In this document: positions 45,352 through 57,378 of the stretch, in pieces | Numbering within the stretch: position 1 is the stretch's first letter | Layout of the letters: every line of letters begins with the position of its first letter | DNA from: Gloeopeniophorella convolvens | Lineage: Eukaryota; Basidiomycota; Agaricomycetes; Russulales | Length of the DNA: 64,000 bases | NCBI GenBank assembly: GCA_022496205.1 | Contig: WTXD01000010.1 | Span: 1-64,000 of the forward strand | Direction of reading: 5' to 3' | Translations under genes and position numbers: made by a program | The notes under the pieces: generated by a model | What the model saw: the letters and a program-made list of their open reading frames with translations, nothing else | Told to the model about the DNA's origin: nothing | The model's database searches: none

Positions 45352-46517
45352 ATGGCTGAAGCCCTCGCCTCACTCCTCGCCTCCGTCTACGGGTTCTCAG
45401 AAGACCTCAGAGTCACCATGCATCACGAGTACGAGTCTCATTCCTCATGGTGATCACCACCGTTCATTTGTCAACAGTGTGTATCCGCGAATCGATCCAC
45501 AGCCACACTTTTTAGCACAGAAGTACAAGGGCAAGGTGGTATTGATAACAGGAGCGTCTCGGGGTATCGGAAGAGAGACTGCCATACAATTCGCTCGAGC
45601 TGGCGCCGCTGTTGTCATCACTGCACGCTATCAGACGACTCTTGATGAGACCAAGGCTTTGATCTTGGCTGAAGTGCCCGCGGACGTCCTCGTGCTTCCT
45701 GCGGACGTGAGAGACACTCGTGGAGCCGACTCGGTAGTTGCAAAGGCTGTGGAACGTTTCGGAAGGCTCGATGCCTTGATTGCCAACGCTGGCGTTTTGA
45801 CCCCATTTAATTCGCGTAGGTGGTCGACCTTCTACTTTGCAATTTATTTAACAGCGATGATCTGGTAGTTCTGTGCGACAAGAACACAGATGACTGGTGG
45901 AACACCTTTGAGGTAAACATCCGTGGGGTGTATAACTTTGCTCGGTAAGCTAGCTATTGTTCCTTCCGCCGTCGCTCATGCTCTCGATCACTCTTTGGCG
46001 CCTACCAGTGTGGCCATCACAGAATTGCGCAAGAGCCAGGGTCGTATTATGGTTGTATCGTCTGATGCAGCGCAGCTACGCTTTCCCCAAGCGAGCGACT
46101 ATTGCATCTCAAAGCATGCTGTGGGAAGGCTTGTCGAATATATCGCTCTAGGTGTGTCCTTCGATGGGAAGCCTGGGTTTCATCTAATGCATTCCCGCGG
46201 TCAGAATATCCTGATATCAAAGTTTTCAACTTGCATCCTGGAACGATAGCAACGCAAATGAGTGTGGAGACGGGTCTCACTGTCCCCCATGTTGAGACGC
46301 TCAGACTAGCAGCCGCTGTAATGCTGCATCTGAGCTCAGGAAGGCTGGATTGGCTGAGTGGGAGGTACGCGCGCTGGCTTTTCAAGGCTACCGATCACTT
46401 AAATGGATGTCCAGATATGTCTCAGCCAATTGGGATTTCGACGAGGTGGAACAGTTTTGGAAGCAGCCAATTTTGGACGGAGGCATGCTTGTAAGTAAAC
46501 TTCATATCCCACGGTAA
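45352..46517 (+). CDS. Short-chain dehydrogenase/reductase, paralogue of the 15-kb gene
   Basis: The first exon starts MAEALASLLASVYGFSEDLR (45352); a second ATG at 45418 (MHH) is an alternative. It joins through a GTACGA intron to DVYPRIDPQPHFLAQKYKGK. The Rossmann motif is VVLITGASRGIGRE, then LDALIANAG, DDWWNTFEVNIRGVYNFA, the active site SSDAAQLRFPQASDYCISK and LHPGTIATQM. The final exon encodes YVSANWDFDEVEQFWKQPIL and ends HIPR at 46517. All intron positions match the 15-kb copy, showing shared ancestry. Serine, tyrosine and lysine of the triad are present. The substrate is unknown. Confidence 0.92.
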
Positions 46518-47720
46518 GCTCAGGGTGCCATGTGGTCATATTCCGACGAAGTTGTCGTCCCGTGGGCACAGCGAGTCATGCTTTTGATAAGTGATATATG
46601 TCAAAGGGCTGCCACGCGCGCGCAATGACAGATTGGCTTGCTCGATACTTCCGCCTAGCGGCGGATTCTGGCAACGAGGTTCAACGCGGGGGCCGAGTCT
46701 CGGAAGTCTCGGGCCGGGACTAGGCAGCTGAAGGCAACCGTGCCAATCTCATCAGCAACGACGAGCCTCACGGTACCTGTGTCGGTGCTCAAACTCCAAA
46801 GGTGCTTGCAACTCTCGAAAGAAATCGATCCACAGTGTCAACTTGATGGGAAAGCGTACGCCGTAACGTGCCCGACGTTTCGCAGAGGCAGGCGATGTCG
46901 ACCACGCATTCTACGTGGTCACGAGTGTCGGATTACCCCGCAATGGAAGGGATGCAGTGGCCTTGTGAGCACTTTGGTTTCTCCCCTTGCGTGGCCCTAG
47001 CTGATCAGCCCGAGACAACCGATAGAATAGATGTAGGTGAACAGGCGGCGTTTCTATTACTCGGTTGAACCAGTGCCCTGCTATCGCCTGGCTGTATGGT
47101 ATCCGCTATCTTCTGACTGTTGTCTTGTCGCCTTCGCGAAGCCAAACAAGCGCGCGATAAGACTTCGAAGATTAGATAGCAGTGGTCCCTCCCTCGCCTG
47201 GAGATCCAGAGTTAGGGCCCAACGGTGCCGTAGGATCAAAGCGGCTCCATGCCTTGTTCCTCGTCCTTTGCCGGCGCTGTTTCTTGGATATGCCTTCTCA
47301 CACTACGCTTAGGGCTCGGCTCCGCACGTTGGTGTCGGCGTTGTCACCACGCCTCAATGTGCCCTTTTTTGCCTGCTTCTTCGTGCTACGATGACCGCCA
47401 GGCTTCTGGGCTCCGTGCCATGCGGTTCCGCCAGGTGCTTCTCACTACCAATACTTGCTGGCAAGTGCAAGAAGACCTCATTTGTTCCTTGCAACATGGT
47501 CGCCAGCGTGGCCGTCATGGAATGGTTGCAGTCTTGTCTGCACGTCCCACGTATGACCATCCCGCGTGCTCTGCACCACAAGGCCGCGCTCTGCCCTGGC
47601 ATCACACCGGTTCCGTCAATCGTTGTCTAGTGCTGGCCAGGTGCTACTGGTCTTCTTCGCCGGTTTCAGCACGCGCCAGCTGCCTACCGTTTAGCTCGGG
47701 CGAGATCTCGGGCCTTCGCA
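46518..47720. other. Gene-free stretch upstream of the chitinase
   Basis: About 1.2 kb. GC-rich frames at 47037-47806 are not supported by motifs or splice context. The right end should hold the chitinase promoter, with an ATAAAAG sequence near 47723 about 85 bp before the ATG. Confidence 0.4.
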
Positions 47721-47807
47721 GGAATAAAAGGACGGGGATGCAACACAGATATGCAGGTTGCTTGCTGCTACCTGCAAATAGCCTCTTTTCCCTCTCTCCG
47801 CCTTAAT

Positions 47808-49946
47808 ATGTTCGCTCGCTTGCGGTCGATTACGAGCCTGGCTCTTGCCCTGGCTTCCGTTGCACCCCTTTCCGTTTTGGGGTTCGATAACACGCGCAAC
47901 GACAATGTACGTCACTTTCCCATGAATGCTTGCCCTTGCCGTTCTAACCTCCCGCTCCCGATAGGTGGCTGTGTGAGCAGTCCGATACGCTTGTTCCTTG
48001 AATACGGCTGCTGATCAGCATACTCTATATAGGTATTGGGGACAAAATTCATACGGTGCGACCCACACGAGCGATACGGCGAACTGGCAGAAGACACTCT
48101 CCTTCTACTGCCAGGTACCACATATGTGTTCGTGAGATGCGCTGCGATTCACTCTGTACATAGGACAACAGCATTGACGCGTTTCCCTTGGCTTTCTTGG
48201 ATGTCGCCTTCGACACTGGAGGACTGCCTTCCATCGACCTTGCCAACGTGAGTATAAGCATCGCTTCCCGCCGCACTTCATATGCTTATCGTGCCGAAGA
48301 TCTGCAACGTCAATGATGACGCAGTGTTCCCGGGAACGTCTCTGCCCAACTGCTCTTTCCTTGCGTCAGACATCCAGACATGCCAATCGAAGGGCAAGAT
48401 AGTGACCATTAGTATTGGTGGCGCGACCGGGGCCGTCAGCTTCACATCCGACTCGCAGGCCCAGCAGTTTGCAGACACCATCTGGAACCTCTTCCTTGGA
48501 GGCTCTAGCAGCACGCGTCCGTTTGGCAGTGCTGTCCTGGATGGGTGAGTACAGTCGATGGAGCTCCGCTCCAATGCTAACGCTTCTGTAGCGTTGATTT
48601 AGACCTCGAGGGTGGATCTTCGGCCCACTGGCCCGCCTTCATCACACAAATTAGGTCACACGCTAGTGGCGCGAGCAAGAAGTGAGCTCTTCTTTCCTAG
48701 CATAGCTGGCTTCCGGTCTCACGCGTGATATAGGTACTACATCACTGGCGCCCCACAATGCCCCTATCCCGATGCCTATATTGGCTCTGTGCTCAATGCT
48801 GTTGGTTTCGATGCTGTCTATGTCCAGTTCTGTGAGCATGGGCGATTCTTGTGGTACATGATCAGACAACTGATCCAACTACAGACAATAACTACTGCGG
48901 ACTCCAAGCATTCACCAACCCCAATGTGAGTCGCTGCGTATGTATAGGTGGCCCCAATCTGACACTTGCATAGGACTGGAACTTCGCCCAATGGTAATTA
49001 TGAGCAACGACTTATTACATACGGGTATCGGCTAACTCGGTTCAGGGACACCTGGGCCAAGACCGTTTCTCCCAACAAGAACGTGAAGGTGTACATTGGT
49101 GCACCGGCCGCCTCTCTAGCTGCTGGATCAGGCTACGTCAGCGCGAGCACCCTCGGGAGCTACGCGCTGCAGACACGTAGCCAGTATTCGTCCTTCGGTG
49201 GTGTCATGCTCTGGGACGCCTCCCAGGCTTATGGTGGGCTTCCCTTCCGCCGGCCTCCCGCAGATCCTGATCAATGTGCCCAGCTAATGGGAATTTCGCC
49301 GCCTCTGTCAAGAACGCCTTGTCGAACGGTGGTGGCTCGGTGCCGACGAGCCCCGCGAGCACGAGCACGAGCACGAGCACAACCAAATCGACGACTACAT
49401 CCACAAAAACTTCGAGCTCACCTTCGACATCTCCCACCGGTGGCAGTTGCGGAGTTGTCGCTCCTTGGGTCTCGAACGTCGCGGTAAGCCAGCCATACTT
49501 ACCCCTTGGGAGATCCTCCTATCCGGACTGAGCAACCTTCCACCTAGTACCAAGGAGGCGATCAGGTCACATACAAGTGTGTTCTAACCCCTTTACCCTT
49601 GCGTACAGTCGCTTACTTTGCCTGCAGTGGACACTTATGGACGGCCAAATGGTGGAGCGAGGCTGACGTTCCTGGAGGTAACTAGTAGCATCGCGCATCA
49701 TGACGCTCAGCCTTCAGCCTAAGCTGAATCGTCGCAGGTTCCGCCGGCGACTGGCAAGACGACGGGCCTTGCGCCTCGGCGAAAGTTGCCAAGACAAACT
49801 ACCGCACAACCCCGGTCCATGCGTCTATTCCTGCAACTGCGCTCGCGGAGAAGGCTTCGGCCAAGGCCGCTGCTGCTGCCGAGGTGACGAAGGCTGCCGA
49901 CGTATCCAAGAATGAGGGACGCTCCCGTATTTACGGCCGCGCCTGA
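47808..49946 (+). CDS. Secreted GH18 chitinase (class III) with a chitin-binding module
   Basis: Hydrolyses chitin, probably in wall remodelling or nutrition. [20 protein letters not shown] is a clear signal peptide. About a dozen short introns split the gene, including an 8-nt mini-exon at 47965-47972. Joined exons read [53 protein letters not shown] (catalytic DxxDxDxE), [24 protein letters not shown] and [12 protein letters not shown], all GH18 landmarks. A Ser/Thr linker follows ([11 protein letters not shown]). Then comes a small module with [23 protein letters not shown] and GDWQDDGPC, typical of CBM5/12. The tail ([20 protein letters not shown]) is Ala/Lys-rich. Length is about 490 aa. 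Confidence 0.95.
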
Positions 49947-50083
49947 TGTAGATGCATTATTTATACCTGATAGTTCCAGTGACCGTATTCATATTTTGTC
50001 TTCACATGTATGGCTGGTATATATTCGCGATAACACCCCGTCTTATTGGTATACCTTTCCATGTAGAACCACGTCTATACGAA

Positions 50084-51138
50084 TTACAGAGATTTCTCGA
50101 AATCAACCAGTTCCTTGAGTAGAGCCGCGTCTACGCTCGACAGCTTATCCACCGACGCCACCGCGAGCGGTCCGCGCACTGTCGATCCTCCATACCCAAA
50201 CTCTCGCGAGATGAGTGACTTGAGGAAGCCGATCCCTCCGTATCTGCTTGAAATAGAGTCGCAATGCGCAAGCATGCGTTGGATACTCCTGGCCTCCTTA
50301 GCGCGACCGGCATGCCACGCGTCCCACAGCGCACGGTGGGCACGCGGGGCGACGTTCACGAGAGCCATGATCCCACCTGCGCCGCACATCGCGATTGCGG
50401 GCAGAAAGCTGTCAGAACGCCCGATGAAGGTCGCGAAGGAATCGGATGGGAGGGATGTGACGAGGCGCGTGAGCTTCCCGAGGTGGCCACATGATAGCTT
50501 TGTGCCGACGATGTTTGGGTGCGCACCGAGCTCGGCGATCGTGTCCGAATCGAGGTCCAATCCCGCCGTGACAGTAGCGAAGTTGTAGACCATCGTCGGG
50601 ATGGGCGATGCATCAGCGACCTGCAGTGGATCAGAAGGCATTGTGAGTATTCGCGCCGTGCTGCGATGGATGAGACACCCACCTCGCGATGAAATCGCAA
50701 GATAAGATCTTTGGTCATCATCGGCCGCCAAGTCGACGGCGTTAGGACGAGCGCATGCGTAGCGCCCGCCTCTTTTGCATCGACATTGAGCTGCTTGGTC
50801 TCCCGGGTCGATTGGGCACCAGTACCAGCGATGACAAGGACGTGCTGGAAACCGTTGGCGTCGAGGGTCTCCCGCGTCAAGCGAATCGCCCGCTTGCGCT
50901 CGTCGTGCGAGAGGTGCTGAGCCTCTCCATTGGATCCTTGCACGAGAATCCCAGTGACTGATCCCTAAGGGTCAGTTCAAGGTATCAGATGCAGGGAGGG
51001 TGGATGATATAGCTGTAATGTCGGCACCTGAGCGAGGCGAAGCACATGCGACTTGACTGCATCTTCGTCAAGTTCCTCATTTTCTTGAAAAAAGAGAACC
51101 GCAGGTACGTATATGCCTGGGGGCGGTGGTCTGGACAT
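50084..51138 (-). CDS. Dihydrodipicolinate-synthase-family aldolase (LGA1/HOGA-like)
   Basis: A pyruvate-dependent class I aldolase. Three exons: MSRPPPPGIYVPAVLFFQEN to LRLAQ; GSVTGILVQGSNGEAQHLSH to LRFHRE; VADASPIPTMVYNFATVTAG to the stop at 50084. The Schiff-base lysine is in NIVGTKLSCG and the catalytic tyrosine in TMVYNFA. GSNGEAQHL is the substrate-loop motif of the family. Size is about 318 aa. Fungal members include L-threo-3-deoxy-hexulosonate aldolase (D-galacturonate pathway) and 4-hydroxy-2-oxoglutarate aldolase; the sequence alone does not decide. It converges on the chitinase gene with under 140 bp between stops. Confidence 0.92.
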
Positions 51139-51406
51139 TCCGCAGCGCGCACTGATGTCGAGTTGAATCTCTCATGGTCCTGAAGTTGTGCCGGCCTTGA
51201 TAAAGGCCGAGCCTGGAAGCGGCCCGGGCCCGACGAGGGATGCGCGCGGCGCGCCAGTGCCTGCCAGTGCGCGCCGGACGAGTAAATCGGGTGTGGGAAA
51301 GTGGGACGTTGCTCCGGGTGCTGCTCCGCTCTTCGGAGGCTTCAGCAACTCACCCTCGTCGCCTTTGAACATCACCCACACCCCCGCGGTTCGACAGCAA
51401 GATACA

Positions 51407-53293
51407 ATGGGTATCCTGTTCTCCCTTCCGCTTGCCGGCGTGCTAGGCACGGTTGGGTCTTCATGCCTTGCCGGCCTCGCGTTTTGCTTCACCTCCACAG
51501 CAGGTTCGTGCATGCCAACCCTCCGCCTACTGCGCTTTTGACCCCCTTGGTTCATAGCATCCATGTTCTTCAAATCTTGCAACTGTAACTCCTCTATAGC
51601 TACGCGCATCGGGTTCGCCGTGCGTATCTACAGTCATGTCATATTTGACCGTTCTCACTTGAGAAATAGATGATATTCGCGCTAAACTCGATGTTGGCGT
51701 GGTTAATGAAGACCCCTTTCATGATCCAACTCATTGAGAAATGGAGCTACGATTACATCAAGATGGACTGTGAGGGTGACAAATGTTATGGCGTCCTTGC
51801 TGTGAGTAATTCGTCAAGTCGTCTCTCGTCGGCGTTTTCAATTTGATTAGGTCCACCGGGTTTGCTTCGCGCTCTCGCTTCTCCACATCCTCCTCAGTAT
51901 CTCTCTCATCGGTGTCCGCGACACTCGCGACAAACGCGCAGCTATCCAGAATGGGTGAGTTGCCCGGGACTTGCTCGTATGTTCCCGCTCACATTGTGTT
52001 AGTTGGTGGGGGCCAAAGGTCTTGCTTTGGCTTGTCCTCGTCGGCATATCATTCTTCATCCCCAATGGCTTCTTCATATTCTGGGGCAACTATGTCTCAC
52101 TCATCGGCGCCACCGTCTTCATCCTTCTTGGCCTTGTCCTCCTCGTGGACTTCGCACATTCGTGGTCGGAGACCTGCCTCGAGAACTGGGAGAACTCCAA
52201 CAGCTCCAATCTTTGGCAATGGGTCCTGATTGGGTCTACAGCAAGCATGTATGTGGCAACGATTGCCATGACTAGCGTGCTCTACGTGTACTTCGCGGGC
52301 TCAGGCTGCACGTTGAACCGCTTCTTTATCTCATTCAACCTCGCTCTCACAATCCTCATCACCATAATATGTATTCATCCCACCGTTCAAGAACACAACC
52401 CACGTTCAGGACTTGCTCAGAGCGGGATGGTCGCCGTCTATTGCACGTACCTCGTTATGTCTGCTGTTGGCAACCACGCCCACCAGACATGCAACCCCTT
52501 CCGATCCGGTGCGGCAAGCGGGACGCGCACCTCTGCCCTCATGCTGGGTGCTGCGCTCACCTTCATCGCTATCGCTTACTCGACTACTCGCGCCGCGACG
52601 CAGAGCCGCGCCCTAGTCGGCAGGAAACGTCAAGGAGACGTCCACCTGCTAGACGATGATGGCCACGAGGTCAGCGTCGTGAACAGCCAGCCAAGCCGTA
52701 CAGACACCCCGCGGTATCAGGCACTCCTCGCTGCTGTCGAAGCTGGGTAGGTGTATCAGAACGAAGTGCGGAATGACTTCTTATCTACTCATTCAGTGCC
52801 ATTCCTGCCTCCGCACTCAACCAAGAGGAAGATGACGATGATGACGATGATGCTGGGGAAATGCGTGATGATGAGCGCTCTGGGACGCGTTACAATGTAT
52901 GTTTCTTCAAACGGTGGCGACCGCGTTTGATACTGACGGACTTCCAGTACGCCTGGTTCCACATCATCTTCGTCCTCGGCGCGATGTATGTTGCGATGCT
53001 CCTTACTGACTGGTACGCGTATTTTCTTTGTCATCTTTGTCGATATCTCGAGCACATCCCACGCAGGAATGTCATTCGCTCGGGGCCACCAAACTCGTCC
53101 AACGACGGGGATGACATCTACATTGGACGTTCCGAAACTGCGATGTGGATGCGCATCGTCAGCTCGTGGGTCTGCGTCCTCATCTACGTGTGGAGCCTGC
53201 TCGCTCCTGTCATTTTCCCCGATCGGTACGTGCAGTGTTCGTGCCGCAACTGTGACCGTCACTCATTTCGGATGTAGGTTTGACGATTATTGA
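51407..53293 (+). CDS. TMS1: Serinc/TMS1 family membrane protein
   Basis: Multi-pass membrane protein related to serine incorporators; yeast Tms1 is vacuolar. Exons join as MGILFSLPLAGVLGTVGSSC to TSTAA; SMFFKSCNCNSSIATRIGFA; MIFALNSMLAWLMKTPFMIQ with WSYDYIKMDC; VHRVCFALSLLHILLSISLI to IQNG; then WWGPKVLLWLVLVGISFFIP. Family hallmarks are the N-terminal Cys-rich CNCN, the D-x-C-x-G-x-x-C loop and repeated hydrophobic helices (about 10). A cytoplasmic loop is acidic (QEEDDDDDDDAGE). The end reads MWMRIVSSWVCVLIYVWSLL and DRFDDY, stop at 53293. ATG at 51407 is the only good start; the upstream open frame (from 51188) is leader sequence. Confidence 0.95.
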
Positions 53294-53441
53294 TCTACCG
53301 CGGGCCCTACTCTAATGGCGGGATTCTGTATGAGGTATCTGGATGGGGCGTATTTATACTGTCTCTTTTCTCGCACGAGCAACCCAGTCTATATTTTGAG
53401 TTGTGCATTCAAGTAGCTCTACCACTCATCGGCGGGTGGTC

Positions 53442-55168
53442 TCACACAGTGGTATCCTCCGCGTACAGTTGGCCAAGCTTCATAGCTGGGTCAGCATGCT
53501 CATCATCCAAAGACGATCACAACAAAATGCTTACAGCAGTGAGCGTGCCGTCGGCATTGAAAAACTGCCACGGATTCCCGTCATGGAATGCACCAAAGAA
53601 TGAGTACTTTGCAACTTGTGGAGTTGAGTCTAGGTACTCTACCCACGCATCGTGTCAGTACTGCGAATGATAGCGAGCATATGCTGCCAGGGCTTACGAA
53701 GCGCAAGAGGTAAAAATTGGAGATAATTGTCGACTGTGGGCTGCCCGCCGACCCAGCCAAGAGCAAATTCTGTCGCCCAACATCAGTGGAGGGTGTTATT
53801 CCGCGTGAGAAGTCCGACCAGTGAGCCAGATGGGCTTGTTGTACTTAAAAGCGCTTTGAATGAAGGGCTCGAGGTCGTCTGTCCAGCCGCCGTACCAATG
53901 AAGAGCTATCCGTGGCAAATTAATAACGACAGCCGCCACATAGTCAGCGACCGGGCAAGGCTACCTATCGCGTCAACCTGTGGTACGTCAGATACGAATA
54001 AGGAAGACAGAGCTGTTGCCTTACAATGCATCCATCGGCACACGCAGAAAAGAACGAGTCGAGCCAAGTAATGTCTGGGGCATGTCAGCACAGCAATGGG
54101 ATCGACGCGGGGCCCTCACGAACCGTTGACTGCCGGAGATAGAAGTGTGACACCACTGGACTTCAGAGGGTTGAAGTACTGCTTCCAGTCTGCGGAATGC
54201 ATTAGTATCAAGCTGTGGTGTTGGCTACAGCAAATGCAGTACAGGTGGCAGCATCGGCGGGAGATATATTTGCTTGCGCAGCGTTGTCAGGTTCGTTGAA
54301 GCCCATAACGACATCGGGCTGTGTCTGAGAGACGACGGAAGCCAAGCTGTCGATGCCGCCTGTATTCCACTGGGACCCCTCAGGAAACTCGAAGAATATC
54401 CTTGGCGCACGCTGGGCTCACCTGCATGGGATAGAAAGGGAACTCCGCGTTTTTGGCGGTGTTAGTAGGCCCCCAGTCCTGTGTATCAATGGTTAGTGGA
54501 ACTGATGTCGCAGGTAAAACGCTGAAGAGAACCGTACGTAAAGCCACGTGGTTAGGCCTCCCGCCTCGAAAACAGCAGGGTCGAAAGCTGGAAATTTAGC
54601 TCAGCCTTGAAAGAGTATAGTATTTCTTGCACCAAGGCTCACTGTTACTGAGGAAGGATGTGAGATGATGTTACGGAATGCGCCTGGTGATACATACTCA
54701 GAAGGCCACGCCAAGCCTCGTTTGCTGTTCGACGTCTGTCTAGCGTAGACATTGATGCGAAAGGGCCCTCCGCAAATCTCCGCACTGTTCCCGGAACAGG
54801 GCATATTGCAGTCCGTTGGTGGTGCTAAGGGGGGAGTTCCGCCGTTATATGTATTGCCGCAATAACACTCTTGCGACCACTCTAAAAACACGTTCTAGAC
54901 GGTAGCCGATTGAAAAAGAGGGAAGCATACCTGTACCAGCGAAGCTGTACCCCTCACTTGCACAGGTGTTGAGGCAAGCCTCCGTCGTCATTGAAGTAGC
55001 GGTAACATATGAGTATTGAATGAGGATACGATCACCGTTATCCACAAAACATCCCAAGCTGGTCCAACCGGCAGGTACATCTGCAGTTGTAGCTTGCGAG
55101 CGAGGTGTGACGGACAAAGCAGCTATGTGCCAAGCAAATGAAACGACAACGAACGCAGCGGAGAGCAT
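53442..55168 (-). CDS. Secreted WSC-domain GH128 beta-1,3-glucanase-like protein
   Basis: ATG 55168 begins a signal peptide (MLSAAFVVVSFAWHIAALSV). A WSC carbohydrate-binding domain follows: WTSLGCFVDNGDRI, TTEACLNTCASEGYSFAGTG, ECYCGNTYNGG, CNMPCSGNSAEICGGPFRIN. Then KRGLAWPSEYVSPGAF opens a GH128 (Asl1-like) catalytic domain split by many introns: FEFPEGSQWNTGGIDSLASV, DVVMGFNEPDNAAQANISPA (first catalytic Glu), WKQYFNPLKSSGVTLLSPAV, PIWLTEFALGWVGGQP (second Glu) and YSFFGAFHDGNPWQFFNADG. The end reads LGQLYAEDTTV. One donor in the middle (GTCGGA at WLT-E) is non-consensus, and the exact borders of several small exons are tentative. A cell-wall glucan is the probable substrate. Confidence 0.85.
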
Positions 55169-56160
55169 GACGAATCTCGGAAGCGCAGCTTAAGGCGAGT
55201 AGATACCCTCCAAGAGGCAAGTGAATCGACCTGGGGACCATGTCGGCCGCCAGCAAGATATACACCTGGACTCAGGCACAGTGACTCAAACCATGCATCT
55301 TGCAGGGAAGCCGGTGGTTGTGACACCAGAGACAACCAAGCCCTGCCAGAGAAACTGATGGGAGATCATGCGAATTCCTGACATTTCGGAAGTCGAAGAA
55401 CTACATAAATGAGAAAAAGGAGGACATAGTCAGGAGATCATCTCCGGGTTCTGAAAAAACGACCGCAGCTAAGTCACATACTCAGTTGACTGAGGGTCCG
55501 ATCAGCACGCGGGGTCGAGTTCGGTTGAAATGGGATTTCCGCGCCAGAAACTTCCCGACCGATCTTGACTAGAGAAGTCGTGAAGCCTATTGGCGGGGAA
55601 ATCCCATCCCAACCCGACTCTGCAGCTCGGGTTGCCGATCAGGCCTTGGCTGTTTAGATGATCCGGACACATAGGACCATGTATCTGGTGACCATGGGTA
55701 CACATAGAAGCTAACGTTACTAACGCATGGCTCCTGGTCGAGAACGCACTTTTTCCGAGGGTCGCGTCACCCGACGAAGAAAGCAATGACTTACGGACCC
55801 ATAACATGCATTGTCAAGTTTGATTATCGGCAGTGCAGCAGCTCTAGAGGGCTTTGAGGTTACTCAGATGCCTCAGATGAGCAACACACGACATTTTCCG
55901 AACTCGTGACAGGCGTCTGGTGCCAGGCAGTGATGGGCGTCACGAATAAGAATGTAAACATCCCGAAATGGAATAGTAGGGAACAGTTCGTGTCCTGTCC
56001 GGCATAACGGACCGGACGACCGGGCCCCTAGTCACGTGCGTGCAGGTGATTGTGATGTCACGCGTGTCGCGCCAGGCTGCGCCGGTCCGACTCTTGACAG
56101 AACACCACCATCTACTCACCTTGTGCTTTCGCTCTATACACGCCCGGCAAGTAAGTCGCC
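55169..56160. other. Intergenic region with a hairpin element
   Basis: About 1 kb between the GH128 gene (-) and the ING gene (+). It contains the inverted repeat listed separately. No coding signal. Confidence 0.45.
55496..55645. mobile_element. MITE-like element with ~50-bp imperfect terminal inverted repeats
   Basis: The left arm starts GGTCCGATCAGC and ends ATGGGATTTCCGCGCC. The reverse complement of the right arm starts GGCCTGATCGGC and ends ATGGGATTTCCCCGCC. The arms face each other across about 45 bp, and roughly two thirds of the arm positions agree. No transposase frame and no sure target-site duplication was seen, so a non-autonomous element or a simple hairpin are both possible. 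Confidence 0.45.
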
Positions 56161-57378
56161 ATGGAGGAAGCTGCTGCTGTAGCTGCAGACTACATTTATA
56201 GTGAGCAAGCCCTCCTTGCCTTCCCAAAGGCGTACCTCATCACTTATCTGAGTCAGCACTGGACAACCTCCCTGCTGAGGTGCAGCATCTTCTTGTTGAG
56301 ATCAAACACAAAGAGACGAAGTCACAAGGTAGTTAAATAACACTTTGTTTATCCCCTCCGGCTCATTCACATGTCGATTCTAGAGCTTCAACAAGAGATC
56401 TCCAAAGAAACGTCTAAATACATTCGCCATTCACTACGTAGCGGTGCCTCGCCCCTTAGCACAAAGGATGAACAACTTCCCCAGAAGGTCGTCCAGAACT
56501 ATGCGGAAATAGACCAGCTTGCCCAGGAGAAGATAAAGCTCGCAGAGCGGCTCGGCGTTCTCATACAACGCGCCCGCACGCGCCTCGATTATGACTTGCG
56601 TCGGGTGCTCATCTTGCAAGGGGAAGACCCGGGCCAGTCTAACTTTGTATCGACGACTCGCAACCCAATACAACAAGTTAGCGAGAGTCTTCGCCTCGCG
56701 ATGGCTGAAGCTTCGCCAATTGTACCCCCAACCCCGGTCGTTGTACCTGCAGCACAGGCTCAAACACAGAAGAGTATGTTTTCGGCCCTTCGTGGATCTG
56801 CATGTCTGACAAGGATGGTTTACTCAGAGAGGAAAGTCACGGGCGCGTCATCTACGGCCTCCATCAAGTTACCCAGCCCCGCACCGATCGCTGTCCCTGC
56901 CCTTCCGCAGCGGACGCGGCTTGCTCAACAACAATCTCGTAGGGCTTCTCCAGCGCGCGGCCGTCAAGCGCCACCAGAACCCGTCGGGCTAGACGAGGAT
57001 GCCGAGGGTGAAGATGACGTGGAGGAAGGCAATGGGGACGAAGACGAGGACAACGAGGACAAGACGCTCTACTGTTTCTGCCAGAAGATGTCCTATGGGG
57101 AGGTGCGTCTACAAGTGACATATCTGAGCGTGCCGCTCACAATTTCTCGACAAGATGGTTGCCTGCGATAATGCTGACTGTGCATATCAATGGGTGGGTG
57201 CTTTGCGGCACCGATCCTACGTTTCTCTGATGATTTGCTTCAGTTCCATCTTCCGTGCGTCAACCTCAAGCCACCTCTGCCGGAGGTATGGTACTGCTCA
57301 GATTGCATTTCTAAGGGTGTGGCGGGCGCCATCGTGGATACCTCTGGTCCAGAGCGCACGAAGAAGCGAAAGAGGTAG
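56161..57378 (+). CDS. ING-family PHD-finger protein (histone-acetyltransferase/deacetylase subunit type)
   Basis: Chromatin reader of H3K4 methylation. The start MEEAAAVAADYIY joins through two introns to LDNLPAEVQHLLVEIKHKET and ELQQEISKETSKYIRHSLRS, the coiled ING N-terminal domain. Middle: disordered Pro/Ala and acidic stretch (EDAEGEDDVEEGN). The PHD finger is assembled from three exons: YCFCQKMSYGE, MVACDNADCAYQW, FHLPCVNLKPPLPEVWYCSD with CISKG. Z-binding residues C-x-C, C-x(4)-C, H-x(2)-C and C-x(2)-C are all present. The protein ends KKRKR, a basic tail. Apparent in-frame starts further inside (56371) are artefacts of an intron. About 300-310 aa. Confidence 0.93.

Noticed and set aside
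47249..47806. 185-codon plus-strand frame before the chitinase
   Set aside because: Runs into the chitinase promoter and leader; no motif.
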